Shown in pieces: positions 15,156-25,517 of a DNA stretch of 43,797 bases. Position numbers and translations under genes: made by a program. Below the pieces are notes generated by a model that searched no databases, was not told the DNA's origin, and was given only the letters and a program-made list of their open reading frames with translations. Numbering within the stretch: the stretch's first letter is position 1; every line of letters starts with the position of its first letter. This stretch comes from JALYUA01 sp038203955. Its GTDB lineage: Bacteria > Acidobacteriota > Thermoanaerobaculia > UBA5066 > Gp7-AA6. Location of the stretch: assembly GCA_038203955.1 (NCBI GenBank), contig JBBRDK010000021.1, positions 1-43,797 on the forward strand. The letters run 5' to 3'.

Positions 15156-16538
15156 CTAGTCATGCCTTCCCGCCGCCCACGCGGCTCCGACGACGCACGC
15201 GAGCGTCGCGGGAATCGGCGGGATCGACATGTTGAACTCCACCAGTCCGTGGAGGGTCAGCGAGAGCAGAGCGCCGATGCCGGCGAGAACGACCGCGCTC
15301 TCTTCTCGGTGCTTCTGCTTTCGCCACGCCCTCAGGAGCAGCCACGCGACCGAGACGAAGACCACGAAGCCGAGAAACGCGCCGACGGCGCCGCCCGTCA
15401 CGAGCAGCTGCAAAAAATCGGAGTGCGCCTGCTCGACCCGGGCGTTGAACTCGCGCGTCTGGACTCGCCGGAACGCCTCGCGGAAGGTCCCGAGGCCCGA
15501 GCCGAAAACGGGAAACTCGCGCCAGGCGGCAACTGACGTCTTCCAGAGGGCGACACGGGCGTCGCTCCCGATTTCCCGCGGGTCGGATTCAAGGAAGCGG
15601 AGGAAGGGCCGCCGTCCGATCGTCGCGGCGGTGAAGATGAGCCCGGCCGTAATCGCGAGAGCGGCACTGGCCGTGATGCGTCGCCGCCGCTGGACCCTCT
15701 GGTGAAGGGGAGCCAGGAAGACGAGTGCCAGCGTCGTGACGGCCCCGGCGAGCATCGCGCCCCGCGACTCCGTCAGCGCGATTCCCACCGCGAGGACGCT
15801 CCAGAGGACGATCAACGCCGCCAGGGGAAGAAATCGCTTCTCGAACCGGTCCGCCCGGTCGGGAGAGTCGCCGCGGCGGCGTCCCGTCAGAACCTCGGCC
15901 CAGAGAGCGCCGAACGCGATCGCCAGGGCAACCTCGAGATACGCGCCGAAATGGTTCGTGTTCGCGAAAACGCCGTGCACCCGGGCGCCCGTCGGCTCGC
16001 GGACGACGGCGAGGGCTACCTCGGCTACCCCCGCGACGAGGAGCGTCCCCAGGAAGAGACGCCGGCGGAGCCGGGTGCGGAGAAGACTCGCCGAGGAGAA
16101 AAAGAGGCAGGCATAGGCGAGAGTGAGCAGGATCGTCTCCAGAGTCTCGCTCGGCGCGATCGAAATCCGGGGCGCGGGAGGCCGGGAAGAACCGAAGAGG
16201 GTCAGGATCCGGGCGGTTTCGTGGTAAATTTGCGCGTTCACCGGGGCGATCCGATCGAGGGTTCCGTATCCCAGGGGGAGAACCTGGAACAGGCCGAGGA
16301 CCGCCAGGGCAACCAGTCCGCTTAAGGGGATAGCGAGAGGACGAACGGAACGGACGCGCGATTTGGACAGTAAAACGACAGCCGTCATCAGGAATGCGGA
16401 CGCTTCCAGCCGGAGGTTGCCGGCGGGCATGACCGCGCCCCCTCCGATCGCGATGCCGGTTCCGCGCGTCGCCGTATGAATTCCGTACAGAAACGGGGCG
16501 CCGGCGGCCAGCGCGATGAGCAGCCCGAAGGCCAGCAT
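15156..16538 (-). CDS. O-antigen ligase/polymerase family (Wzy/WaaL-like) membrane protein
   Basis: This is a polytopic inner-membrane protein with about a dozen hydrophobic segments and the Wzy_C pattern. Helices around VFANTNHFGAYLEVALAIA and ALTESRGAMLAGAVTTLALV lie ahead of a large periplasmic loop. That loop holds FPVFGSGLGTFREAFRRVQT and VEQAHSDFLQLLVTGGAVGA, the H-x-x-x-x-x-L-x-E/T-G region of the ligases. Proteins of this family transfer or polymerise lipid-linked glycans. I use the ATG at 16536-16538. The frame is open to 16781 and the 25 residues before this ATG look protein-like (RRLRFFAREAFAPDDADRLD), so a TTG at 16614-16616 is a real alternative. It is divergent from the export operon at 16799. 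Confidence 0.85.
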   Translation of the reverse strand: MLAFGLLIALAAGAPFLYGIHTATRGTGIAIGGGAVMPAGNLRLEASAFLMTAVVLLSKSRVRSVRPLAIPLSGLVALAVLGLFQVLPLGYGTLDRIAPVNAQIYHETARILTLFGSSRPPAPRISIAPSETLETILLTLAYACLFFSSASLLRTRLRRRLFLGTLLVAGVAEVALAVVREPTGARVHGVFANTNHFGAYLEVALAIAFGALWAEVLTGRRRGDSPDRADRFEKRFLPLAALIVLWSVLAVGIALTESRGAMLAGAVTTLALVFLAPLHQRVQRRRRITASAALAITAGLIFTAATIGRRPFLRFLESDPREIGSDARVALWKTSVAAWREFPVFGSGLGTFREAFRRVQTREFNARVEQAHSDFLQLLVTGGAVGAFLGFVVFVSVAWLLLRAWRKQKHREESAVVLAGIGALLSLTLHGLVEFNMSIPPIPATLACVVGAAWAAGRHD

Positions 16539-16766
16539 ATCGAGGCGGTCCGCGTCGTCCGGGGCGAAGGCTTCCCGGGCAAAGAACCGCAACCGACGAC
16601 CGGAGAGGGCTTTCAAGGGTTCGGCCGGATCATCGGGAGGCCGATGATGACACGGCTCCCGCCCGGAGACGCTCAGAAAATTTCGCCGCCGCCGGCCGCC
16701 CTTCGGGCCCAAGACGTGCATCGAGGTTGCCGCCCCGGCACCCGGGGCCGGGGGGCGACGCGTGTA

Positions 16767-16798
16767 CCCGCCCTCGAGCATCTGTCAGCGAGGGCGGG
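16767..16798 (+). promoter_or_regulatory. Inverted repeat enclosing the ribosome binding site of the beta-barrel gene
   Basis: Perfect 10-bp arms CCCGCCCTCG (16767-16776) and CGAGGGCGGG (16789-16798) are separated by 12 bp. The 3' arm contains the likely Shine-Dalgarno GAGGG and touches the ATG at 16799. In RNA this would form a stable hairpin hiding the ribosome binding site. It could instead be an operator. Confidence 0.5.
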
Positions 16799-18154
16799 AT
16801 GGCACCTTTGAACCAGTCGGCAGCCGGAGCGCGGGAAGGTTTCGCGCCTTCCGCGCGGAAATGCCTCGCGCCTCTGGCGCGGAAATGCATGGCCCTGTGG
16901 CTCTTGTTCCTTCCGTGCGTGCTCATGGGACAGCTCACGACGGACCAGGTGCCGAGGGAGAGAACGATTGCCACACACGACCAGGTCAAGCAGGTGGTCG
17001 ACAACAGCCAGTTTCGCCTGGGACCGTTCCGGATGATTCCCTTTCTTCAGATAACCGACGCGGGGTACACGGACAACGCGCTCGGAACGTCGGACCAGGT
17101 CGGGAAGGTCGACGAATACTACGGGATCGTGTCCGGCGGAGTCCGGTGGGCGGTGCCGGCGGGCGCCAAGCTCTTCGTCCAGGGAGAGATCCGGCCCGAA
17201 TACGACTGGTCGGAGAACTTTCCCGAGCGGAGAACGTTCGGCGGGCGATACCAGGCCTCCTTGCTCGGGTTTTTCAACCGTCTGACCTTCGAGCTCGGCG
17301 GTTTCAACACGAAGAGCATCGACTTCCTGAATTCGCAGACGGAGATTCAGGTCATTCACACCGTCCGCAATGGCTCGGCGAAGGTGGAGGTCGACCTGAC
17401 GCGCAATCTATCGGCCTATGCCGGTGCGGAGATCCAGCGCCAGCGATACGGCTTCGGAGGGCCCCTGCCTTCGGTCAATCCGGGGACCTCCTTCGACGTG
17501 AGCCTCTTGAACCGCACCGAAGGAGCCGCCCGCGCCGGCGTGCGCCTGCGCTTCTCGTCTTCGTTCGACGTGTCGGCGGGCGTCGAGGGAAATCGCACGG
17601 AGTTCACCCGCGCCTCCCTCGAGGGAGACAACGAGGGCAACGCGTACCTCATCGGCCTGCACTACGACCGTCCCCGCTTCTTCATCAACCTCTCGGGAGG
17701 GTACCGGGAGGGCCGGCCGTACAACGGTTCCCGCTTTCCGGTGTTCTCGACGCCGACCGGGTCGTATTTCGCGTCCTACTTCGTGACGCGGAAAGTGGAA
17801 GTCCAGGCGTACGGCGGCCGGACCTTCGTCTACGGGCTCTTTTTCGACAACCCCTACTACATCGAGACTCGCAACGGCGTCGCCTTGAACGTCGGATTGG
17901 GAACGCGCGTGACGCTGCGCGGCTTCGGGGAGTACTCCGAGAACACGTCCCCGCGGGCGGTCGTCGTGAACAGCACCGGCGTGGTCGAGAGGAAAGACCG
18001 CGGGACCGTCTACGGCGGAGGTTTTTCGACGACTTTGTTCCGAAAGATGGCGTTCACCGCGCTCGCGAGCCAGAGCCGGTACACGTCCAACGTGAGCGGG
18101 CTCTCGCGCTCGACGCTGCGCGTGAGCGCCGCCCTGACGGTGTTCGGCCAATGA
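16799..18154 (+). CDS. Outer-membrane beta-barrel protein of the polysaccharide export locus
   Basis: This protein of about 451 residues has a hydrophobic segment (MALWLLFLPCVLMG) at residues 31-44 and then a long series of amphipathic beta strands with Tyr/Phe/Arg girdles (FFINLSGGYREGR, KVEVQAYGGRTFVYGLFF, GTVYGGGFSTTLF). It ends in STLRVSAALTVFGQ, like other beta-barrels. Similar barrels next to Wza/Wzc genes (beta-barrel polysaccharide export proteins, known in Myxococcus Wzp/WzpX systems) act with a short Wza that lacks its own membrane pore; this is the likely role. The start ATG 16799 has GAGGG upstream; the ATG at 16889 would give a more normal signal peptide without the Arg/Lys-Cys repeats. 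It overlaps the next gene by ATGA at 18151-18154. Confidence 0.78.
   Translation: MAPLNQSAAGAREGFAPSARKCLAPLARKCMALWLLFLPCVLMGQLTTDQVPRERTIATHDQVKQVVDNSQFRLGPFRMIPFLQITDAGYTDNALGTSDQVGKVDEYYGIVSGGVRWAVPAGAKLFVQGEIRPEYDWSENFPERRTFGGRYQASLLGFFNRLTFELGGFNTKSIDFLNSQTEIQVIHTVRNGSAKVEVDLTRNLSAYAGAEIQRQRYGFGGPLPSVNPGTSFDVSLLNRTEGAARAGVRLRFSSSFDVSAGVEGNRTEFTRASLEGDNEGNAYLIGLHYDRPRFFINLSGGYREGRPYNGSRFPVFSTPTGSYFASYFVTRKVEVQAYGGRTFVYGLFFDNPYYIETRNGVALNVGLGTRVTLRGFGEYSENTSPRAVVVNSTGVVERKDRGTVYGGGFSTTLFRKMAFTALASQSRYTSNVSGLSRSTLRVSAALTVFGQ
16842..16889 (+). repeat. 24-bp tandem duplication in the N-terminal coding region
   Basis: Two 24-bp copies (16842-16865 and 16866-16889) match at 20 of 24 positions and code for FAPSARKC and LAPLARKC. 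The first holds the perfect palindrome TTCCGCGCGGAA (16849-16860), the second the hairpin GCGCC-TCT-GGCGC (16869-16881). Confidence 0.75.
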
Positions 18155-19137
18155 CGCGCCTGCTTCGCGTCTCACCGGTCGCCTTCGGGTTTCTCGCCGC
18201 CGCGCTCGGCTGGTCGGCCGCCGCGCCGTCGTTTGCGCAGCGCGGGCCCTCGCCGCCGCCGCCCTCCGCGCAACCCGTTCGGCCGGCGCCATCCGCGGGC
18301 CAGGCCGCGCCTCCGTCCGCCCAGCCGGGGCCGTCTTCCGTCGCGCCGCCGGCGCCCGCGCCCTCGCTTCCCGGGGACGGCGACTATTCGATCGGCCCGA
18401 AAGATCTGCTCGAGATCCGCGTGTTCGAGATTCCGGAGTTGAACCTCGAGCGCCGCGTCAACAACAACGGCTCGATCGACCTGCCTCTCCTGGGCGAGAT
18501 CAGCGTCTCGGCTCTGACCGCCCCGCAGGTGAAGGACCGGCTCGAACAGCTGCTGAAGTCGAAGTACGTGAACCGCGCGAGCGTCTCCGTCATCATCAAG
18601 GAGTTCGGCAACAAGCCGGTGACCGTGATCGGCGCGGTCCAGAGGCCGGGCACGCTCAACATCTCGGGACGCTGGACGCTGCTCCAGGCCATCTCCGCCG
18701 TGGGCGGCCTGACCGAGACGGCGGGGCGGAAGATCTACGTGCTGCGGCGCGCGGAAAACGGGCTGTCGGACACGCTGGAAATCGACGCGGAGGAGCTCTT
18801 CCACAACGCGTCGCCGACGTGGAACATCCCGATCCTGCCGGCGGACGTCGTCAACGTGCAGGCGAGGCAGAACATCCGCGTCTTCTGCCTCGGAGAGGTG
18901 AAGTCGCCGGGCGCCCTCGAGTTCAACAGCGACGACCGCGTCTCTCTTCTTTCCGTGATCGCCAAGGCCGGCGGTCTGACCGACCGGGCGTCGAAGACGA
19001 TCCGGATCAAACGCCGCGGCGCCGACGGCAAGGACGCGGAAATCGTGGCAGACTTCAAGCGGATCGTTTCCGGCAAGGACACGGATCCGCTCCTGAAACC
19101 CAACGACGTCGTCGTCGTCAAGGAGTCGTTTTTCTAA
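18151..19137 (+). CDS. Wza-like polysaccharide export protein (OPX)
   Basis: This 328-residue exported protein has a signal peptide ending AAAPSFAQ, an Ala/Pro-rich linker to about residue 75, the Poly_export domain (GDYSIGPKDLLEIRVFEIPE ... GSIDLPLLGEISVSALT), then two SLBB-type beta-grasp domains (VTVIGAVQRPGTLNISG, IRVFCLGEVKSPGALEF). It ends soon after, without the C-terminal amphipathic helix that forms the pore in E. coli Wza. That suggests it is a short OPX depending on another outer-membrane barrel, probably the product at 16799. It starts inside the stop of that gene (ATGA) and overlaps the next start (TAATG), so the three are co-translated. Confidence 0.92.
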   Translation: MTRLLRVSPVAFGFLAAALGWSAAAPSFAQRGPSPPPPSAQPVRPAPSAGQAAPPSAQPGPSSVAPPAPAPSLPGDGDYSIGPKDLLEIRVFEIPELNLERRVNNNGSIDLPLLGEISVSALTAPQVKDRLEQLLKSKYVNRASVSVIIKEFGNKPVTVIGAVQRPGTLNISGRWTLLQAISAVGGLTETAGRKIYVLRRAENGLSDTLEIDAEELFHNASPTWNIPILPADVVNVQARQNIRVFCLGEVKSPGALEFNSDDRVSLLSVIAKAGGLTDRASKTIRIKRRGADGKDAEIVADFKRIVSGKDTDPLLKPNDVVVVKESFF

Positions 19138-21410
19138 TGGCAGTCGAGAGCCGGGAATTCGCGAAATCCGTCGAGCCGCTTCCGACGACGCCCGTCGAGG
19201 ACCTCCACCTCGCGGAATACTGGAAGATCCTGTTGCGGCGGTGGAAGCTCGTTGCGCTCTGTCTCGCGTTGTCGATGATCCTCGGTGCGGTCTACTCGCT
19301 CTCCGCGGTGCCGACGTACCGCGCGACGGTGGTTCTCGACGTCGAGCGGGAAGGCGGAGGCTCTGTCGAAGTCGGACCCGCGCAGTCGCGGGGATACGAC
19401 ATGGAGTATCTGCCGACTCAGAAGGAGCTCATCCAGAGCCGGGGAGTCGCCGAGCGCGTCGTCCGCAAGCTAAACCTCACGTCGAATCCCGAGTTCATGG
19501 GAGTGAAGAAGAAGAGCCCTCTCAAGGCGGGGACGGCCCCGAAGCCGACCGCCGCCTCCGCGGCTCAGGAGATCGCGGCCGCCGCGATCAGGGTCCAGCG
19601 CGGCACCGAGGTGGTCACGGTTCGCGGGACGCGGCTGTTCGAGCTCTCTTTCGTCGGAAGCAGCCCGAGGCTCGCGGCCGACATCGCCAACGGCATCGCG
19701 ACGGCCTACATCGAATGGAGCCTCGAGTCCGCGTTCCAGGTCGTCGGGCAGACCTCCGAGTTCCTGAAAACCCAGACGGAGCAGGTGCGCAAGGAGCTCG
19801 AGGTCAAGGAACAGCAGCTGCTCGCCTACGGGCGTCAGAAGGACATCGTCACGAGCGATCCCCTGGCGAGCGGAACGGCCAAGAACCTGGACGCGCTGAA
19901 CACCGACTATGCCTCCGCGCTCGCCGACCGCGTGACGAAGGAAGCGAAGTACTACCAGATGCGCACTGCCCGCCCCGACGCCGTCGCGGAGACTCTGTCC
20001 AACGGGCTCATCGCGTCCCTGCGGGCCGACCAGGCGAGGCTCGAGAGGGACTACGCCGAGAAGTTGAATCTGTACAAGCCCGAGTGGCCCGCCATGCTCC
20101 AGATGAAGGCCCAGATCGACAAGGGCCGCCAGAATCTCGAGGCCGCCATCCAGGACACGGTCTCGAAAGCGCGCGAGGCCGCCCGCAACGACTACATGAC
20201 GGCGCTGCGGCGCGAAGAGAGCCTGAAGGGCGTCCTGCGGACCCAGAAATCCGACGTCATGGCGAGCAATGCGGACGCCGTCGAATACAACAACCTGAAG
20301 GCGCAGGTCGACGCGAAGCGGACGCTTCTCGATGGCCTGCTCAAGAAGCAGTCGGAGGCCGAGGTCATCTCCCGGGGTAACCGCGAGCGCGCCTCGAACG
20401 TCCGGATCGTGGACCCCGCCCTGCTGCCCACGAGCCGGCATTCGCCCTCCTACCGCAAGAACGCGATGGGATCGGTGATGGCGGGCGGGCTGCTCGGCGT
20501 CGGCCTGGCGCTTCTCTTCTCCTACCTCGACCGCAGCCTCCGCACGTCGGAGCAGGTCCAGCAGTATCTGCATCTCCCGACGCTCGGCGTCATCCCCGCT
20601 CTATCCGCGGAGGGGAGCGGCTACGGATACCGCCGGCTGGGGCGGAAGAAGGCGCCCGCCGACGTCGAAGAGGGTGCGATCGAGCTCCTCCCGCATCACA
20701 GCTCCCGTTCGCGCGTCGCCGAAAGCTACCGGGCGTTCCGGGCGGCGTTGCTCCTTTCGCGGGCCGGCGGAGTCAAGTCCTTCGTCATCACGTCGAGCTT
20801 CCCGAGGGAGGGGAAGACGGCCACTTCGATCAACCTCGCGGTCGTCCTCGCGCAGCTCGGAAAGCGGGTCCTCCTCGTCGACGCCGACCTTCACCGTCCC
20901 CGGATCCACGAGATCCTCCGGGTCTCCAACCGCGTGGGCCTCGTTTCGATTCTGGCTGAGAACCTGGCCCCGGACCGCGCGATCCTGAAGACGGATGTCC
21001 CGAATCTGTTCGTCGTTCCCTCGGGCCCGTCGTCGCCCAACCCCTCGGGTCTCCTCGCCTCCGACGCGATGAGCGGGTTTCTCGAGATGGCCTCCGTCAA
21101 TTTCGACTATCTCGTTCTGGACACGCCCCCGGTGGCGCCGGTCGCGGACGCTCTCGTTCTCGGGAACCAGACGGACGGCGTCGTCCTCTGCATCCAGGGC
21201 GGGAAGACGCCGCGAGACCAGGTGGCCCGCGTCCGGGACCGGCTGCTCCTGTCCAACGTCCGGATCCTCGGCGTCGTGATCAACAACACGACGGAGCAGT
21301 CGCGCGGGTACACGCACGCCGAGGACGTGTATTACGGCGACGGCGGCTACGGAACCGGTGTCCCGTCCGAACCGAAGCGCCCCGCGTTAGCCGCCTCCCG
21401 CCTCGTCTGA
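19137..21410 (+). CDS. Wzc-like chain-length regulator with BY-kinase domain
   Basis: This 757-residue inner-membrane protein has a Wzz domain with a first membrane helix near residues 37-59. A long periplasmic coiled coil follows (EQVRKELEVKEQQLLAYGRQ), then a second helix near 443-463 and a cytoplasmic tyrosine kinase domain. Walker A is SSFPREGKTATS around K560, Walker A' is VLLVDADLHRPR at 578-589, and Walker B is FDYLVLDTPP near 656-665. The C-terminal tail carries a tyrosine cluster (GYTHAEDVYYGDGGYGTG), the usual autophosphorylation site. BY-kinases control polymer length and export through cycles of phosphorylation; the phosphatase at 21448 is the natural partner. The start ATG at 19137 overlaps the previous stop. 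Confidence 0.94.
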   Translation: MAVESREFAKSVEPLPTTPVEDLHLAEYWKILLRRWKLVALCLALSMILGAVYSLSAVPTYRATVVLDVEREGGGSVEVGPAQSRGYDMEYLPTQKELIQSRGVAERVVRKLNLTSNPEFMGVKKKSPLKAGTAPKPTAASAAQEIAAAAIRVQRGTEVVTVRGTRLFELSFVGSSPRLAADIANGIATAYIEWSLESAFQVVGQTSEFLKTQTEQVRKELEVKEQQLLAYGRQKDIVTSDPLASGTAKNLDALNTDYASALADRVTKEAKYYQMRTARPDAVAETLSNGLIASLRADQARLERDYAEKLNLYKPEWPAMLQMKAQIDKGRQNLEAAIQDTVSKAREAARNDYMTALRREESLKGVLRTQKSDVMASNADAVEYNNLKAQVDAKRTLLDGLLKKQSEAEVISRGNRERASNVRIVDPALLPTSRHSPSYRKNAMGSVMAGGLLGVGLALLFSYLDRSLRTSEQVQQYLHLPTLGVIPALSAEGSGYGYRRLGRKKAPADVEEGAIELLPHHSSRSRVAESYRAFRAALLLSRAGGVKSFVITSSFPREGKTATSINLAVVLAQLGKRVLLVDADLHRPRIHEILRVSNRVGLVSILAENLAPDRAILKTDVPNLFVVPSGPSSPNPSGLLASDAMSGFLEMASVNFDYLVLDTPPVAPVADALVLGNQTDGVVLCIQGGKTPRDQVARVRDRLLLSNVRILGVVINNTTEQSRGYTHAEDVYYGDGGYGTGVPSEPKRPALAASRLV

Positions 21411-21447
21411 GCGCGGGAAGCTCCTGTCGAGCGCGCGGGACGTCTTC

Positions 21448-22182
21448 GTGATCGAACTGCACTTTCACTGTCTGCCCGGGCTCGACGACGGGCCGGAGAC
21501 GTGGGAACAGGCGGTCGCGCTCTGCCGGGCTGCCGCGGCGGAGGGAACGGCCGCCGTCGTCGCGACTCCCCACGTCCTCCGCGAGCCGTGGTTGAACGAG
21601 GACGTCGCCGTGCGGGACGCTCTCATTTCGCGGTTGAACGGCCTCCTGCTCGGCGATCCCGTCGTGCTCGCCGGGTGCGAATACTTCTTCACGTCCGGCG
21701 CGACCGAGCTCGTGGAGAGGGGCGCCGCCGGGCCTCTCGTCGGGTTGAACCGCGGCAAGTACCTTCTGCTGGAGTTCGGGCGGACCGTTCCCTCAGACGC
21801 CTCCGCCATATTCCACGAGATGTCGCTGCTCGGAACGGTTCCGGTCATAGCGCATCCGGAGAGGCATCCGACGTTTGCGCGGAATCCCGATCGGCTCCAG
21901 GATCTCGTGGACAGGGGAGCGGTCGTCCAGGTGACGGCCGGCAGCATTCTGGGAGAGTTCGGAGCGAGGGCTCAGGAGGCCACCGAAGAGATGTTGCGCC
22001 GCGGCCTGGTCCACGTCGTCTCGTCGGACGCCCACTCGCTGGACGCACGACCGCCCCGTCTGGCGCCGGCCCGCGAGAGGATCCGGCGTGACCACGGGGC
22101 GGAGCTCGCCGCCCGCCTGTTCGAAACGAATCCCGCCGCGATCGCGGCATCGGAGCCTTTGACGTGGAACGACCGGCACTGA
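21448..22182 (+). CDS. PHP-domain tyrosine-protein phosphatase (CpsB/YwqE-like)
   Basis: This 244-residue manganese-dependent phosphatase would remove phosphate from the tyrosine tail of the Wzc-like kinase just upstream. The PHP metal motifs are all visible: ELHFHCLPGLDDGP near the N-terminus, AVVATPHVL, LAGCEYFF, VIAHPERHP and VSSDAHSLDARPP. The order and spacing fit CpsB of Streptococcus and YwqE of Bacillus; family length is about 245. The start is GTG at 21448, 37 bp after the kinase. The last 19 bp overlap the next gene. Confidence 0.9.
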   Translation: MIELHFHCLPGLDDGPETWEQAVALCRAAAAEGTAAVVATPHVLREPWLNEDVAVRDALISRLNGLLLGDPVVLAGCEYFFTSGATELVERGAAGPLVGLNRGKYLLLEFGRTVPSDASAIFHEMSLLGTVPVIAHPERHPTFARNPDRLQDLVDRGAVVQVTAGSILGEFGARAQEATEEMLRRGLVHVVSSDAHSLDARPPRLAPARERIRRDHGAELAARLFETNPAAIAASEPLTWNDRH

Positions 22183-23861
22183 ACGGAACGCGGCGGCCGG
22201 GGCGAGTGGCGGCGGCCCCCGTCTGCGTCCTGCTGGCGGGAGCGTCCTTTCTGGCGTACCGCAACAACCGCGCGCTCGAAGGGGACGCCCGGGCCTTCGC
22301 GCGCCGCGTCGAGCTCGAACAGAGCCATCCCCTCGAGGCGGAAGTGATGCGGCGGGAGCCGTCGGGCGACCTCGCCGGCGCCACGGCCGTTCAGGGGGCC
22401 CTCAAGGAGAGCGCCTTACGAAGCCCGTCCGCCGGGGAGCCGGCTCCCCGGGCGCTTCGTCCCGAAGACCTGCGCGCGGGGCGGGACCTCATGCTCGCCG
22501 CCGTCGCGTATCGGCCGGGATGGGCCATGCACCGGTTTCTCCTGGGCGAACTCGCCTACGCGGAATTCCGCCAGGAGGGCGGCGCGGAGCCCCGGCGCCC
22601 CGAGCTCTGGACAGAGCCTCTTCGCCTGGCCTCCGACGCGGCGCCCGGTTCTCCCGCGATCTGGGTCGCGCGCGCCCGCGCGATTCTCCCGATGTGGAAG
22701 GAGCTGCCTCCGGGCGAGCGCGAGCTCGCGCCGTCGGTCGTCGAGCACGCCTTCCGCGACCCCGAGTTCGTCACCGAGCAGTTCGCCGGCGCGTCGGCGG
22801 CGCTCGGCCGCGACACCGCGGTGCGGCTGCTCCCCAACGACTCCGACGCGCTGTCGCGCGCGATCCGGATTCTGACGCGCGAGGGGGACGTCGCGGGCGT
22901 CGCGGCGCTGACGGCGCGATGGGAGAACGCGGAACGCGGCGAGCGCACCGGGGAGCTCGCTCTCGCCGAGGAGCGCGCGAGGCGGGAGGACGTCGAAGAG
23001 CTTCGATGGCGCTGCCCCAACTGGGTCTACAGGCATCCGCCGAGCGAGCTCGAGGATCCCGCCACGGCGAGCCAGGCCGCGCGCATCCTCGCCCTCTGGC
23101 CTCTCGACCGCCAGGGAACGTGGGGAGGCGATCCCCGAACGACGCTCACCCAGTACTTCCTGGAGGGGCGGCAGGACGAGATCGAGGGCGCGCTCCTTCT
23201 GCGGGTCATCGAATCGCTGACGGGAGTCCCGGACACCGTGCGCGCCAGGGTACGGGCGCTTGCGGGAGATCTCGAGTCGGCGGGGGACATGTCGGCGCGG
23301 GGCGCGGCGGTCGACCGGGCGCGATGGACGACCGTGTTTCTGGAGATTGCCAGGTCGCACTTCAAGAATGGCCATGCGCGCGAGGCGTGGCTCTCCCTCG
23401 AGGCGATCGCGCCGGGAGACCAGGAGTCCTGCAACGTCCTGCTCGCCCGGAGAGACGTCGCGCGCGCCCTCGGAAATCGTCTGGAGCTTGCGGCGGTCAC
23501 TCGCGCGCTCGAATCCCAGAAGGCCGCCCTTCAGGCGCAGCCCGTCTGGTCCGCCGAGGGTTCTCTCTCCCTGTGCCTCGATCCCGAGCAGACGACCGGG
23601 CAGCGATTCTCCGTCGAGCTCGAGGCGTCCGCTCCGTCCTTCGTGGTCTGGGGATGGGACGGGTATGCCCTCGGCCGGCTGACGGTCCCGGCGGGGCGCA
23701 CGACTCTCGCGATCCCGGTCACCGGCCTCACCGGCCAGCGGACCTTCTCCGTGCGAGCGACCGTGGGTCCGGCCGTTCATCCGGGGCGCGCGACTTTCGA
23801 AAAAGAGAGCGCCCCCACCAGCGCTGCGGCCTCCGGGTCGGAAGGATCGCATGGCACGTGA
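22164..23861 (+). CDS. Membrane-anchored TPR-like protein of unknown function in the export operon
   Basis: I do not recognise a family for this 565-residue protein. A basic N-terminus (NGTRRPGR) is followed by one hydrophobic helix near residues 15-31 (VAAAPVCVLLAGASFLAY). Then comes a long, mostly alpha-helical Ala/Arg/Glu-rich region with TPR-like pairs (DLMLAAVAYRPGWAMHRFLL, LEIARSHFKNGHAREAWLSL). About 90 C-terminal residues look beta-rich (FSVELEASAPSFVVWGWDGY, TLAIPVTGLTGQRTFSVRAT), possibly a small carbohydrate-binding-like fold. The GTG start at 22164 overlaps the phosphatase gene by 19 bp, so it is part of the operon. By position it could be a periplasmic scaffold for export, like TPR proteins of alginate and cellulose systems; that is inference. 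Confidence 0.75.
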   Translation: MERPALNGTRRPGRVAAAPVCVLLAGASFLAYRNNRALEGDARAFARRVELEQSHPLEAEVMRREPSGDLAGATAVQGALKESALRSPSAGEPAPRALRPEDLRAGRDLMLAAVAYRPGWAMHRFLLGELAYAEFRQEGGAEPRRPELWTEPLRLASDAAPGSPAIWVARARAILPMWKELPPGERELAPSVVEHAFRDPEFVTEQFAGASAALGRDTAVRLLPNDSDALSRAIRILTREGDVAGVAALTARWENAERGERTGELALAEERARREDVEELRWRCPNWVYRHPPSELEDPATASQAARILALWPLDRQGTWGGDPRTTLTQYFLEGRQDEIEGALLLRVIESLTGVPDTVRARVRALAGDLESAGDMSARGAAVDRARWTTVFLEIARSHFKNGHAREAWLSLEAIAPGDQESCNVLLARRDVARALGNRLELAAVTRALESQKAALQAQPVWSAEGSLSLCLDPEQTTGQRFSVELEASAPSFVVWGWDGYALGRLTVPAGRTTLAIPVTGLTGQRTFSVRATVGPAVHPGRATFEKESAPTSAAASGSEGSHGT

Positions 23862-24151
23862 TATGCTTTTTCATTCAAAACAATCGACATCCACCGGCTA
23901 CGTCCCCCGGATGATCGGCTGCGAGCGGCCGAGCCAGGCACGCGAAGGACACGAGTCCGGTCGCGGTGACAGAATTTCTAGAGGAGCCGCTTTTTGCACT
24001 CTGGGCACACAATTTTCATCGCTGCTACCCGCAGGGGAGCGAAGCGGCCGGATGAGCGCGGATCCCTGGACCTCGCGGGGGACCGCGGGAACCGGCCGGG
24101 CGCGAGGACGCTCGGCGGGGGCGGCGGGGAAGCCCGCAAGCGGAGACGGCC
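23862..24151. other. 290-bp intergenic stretch before the sugar-nucleotide gene block
   Basis: No gene of normal size is visible. It separates the export operon from the sugar synthesis block and probably contains a promoter for the latter, but I see no convincing -35/-10 pair. A 13-codon frame MKIVCPECKKRLL lies on the minus strand at 23978-24019 (CPEC zinc-knuckle-like start followed by TAG). Confidence 0.5.
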
Positions 24152-25489
<1,338 letters not shown>

Positions 25490-25517
25490 GCGGACTCAAG
25501 CTCGAAGGGAGCGCGCG

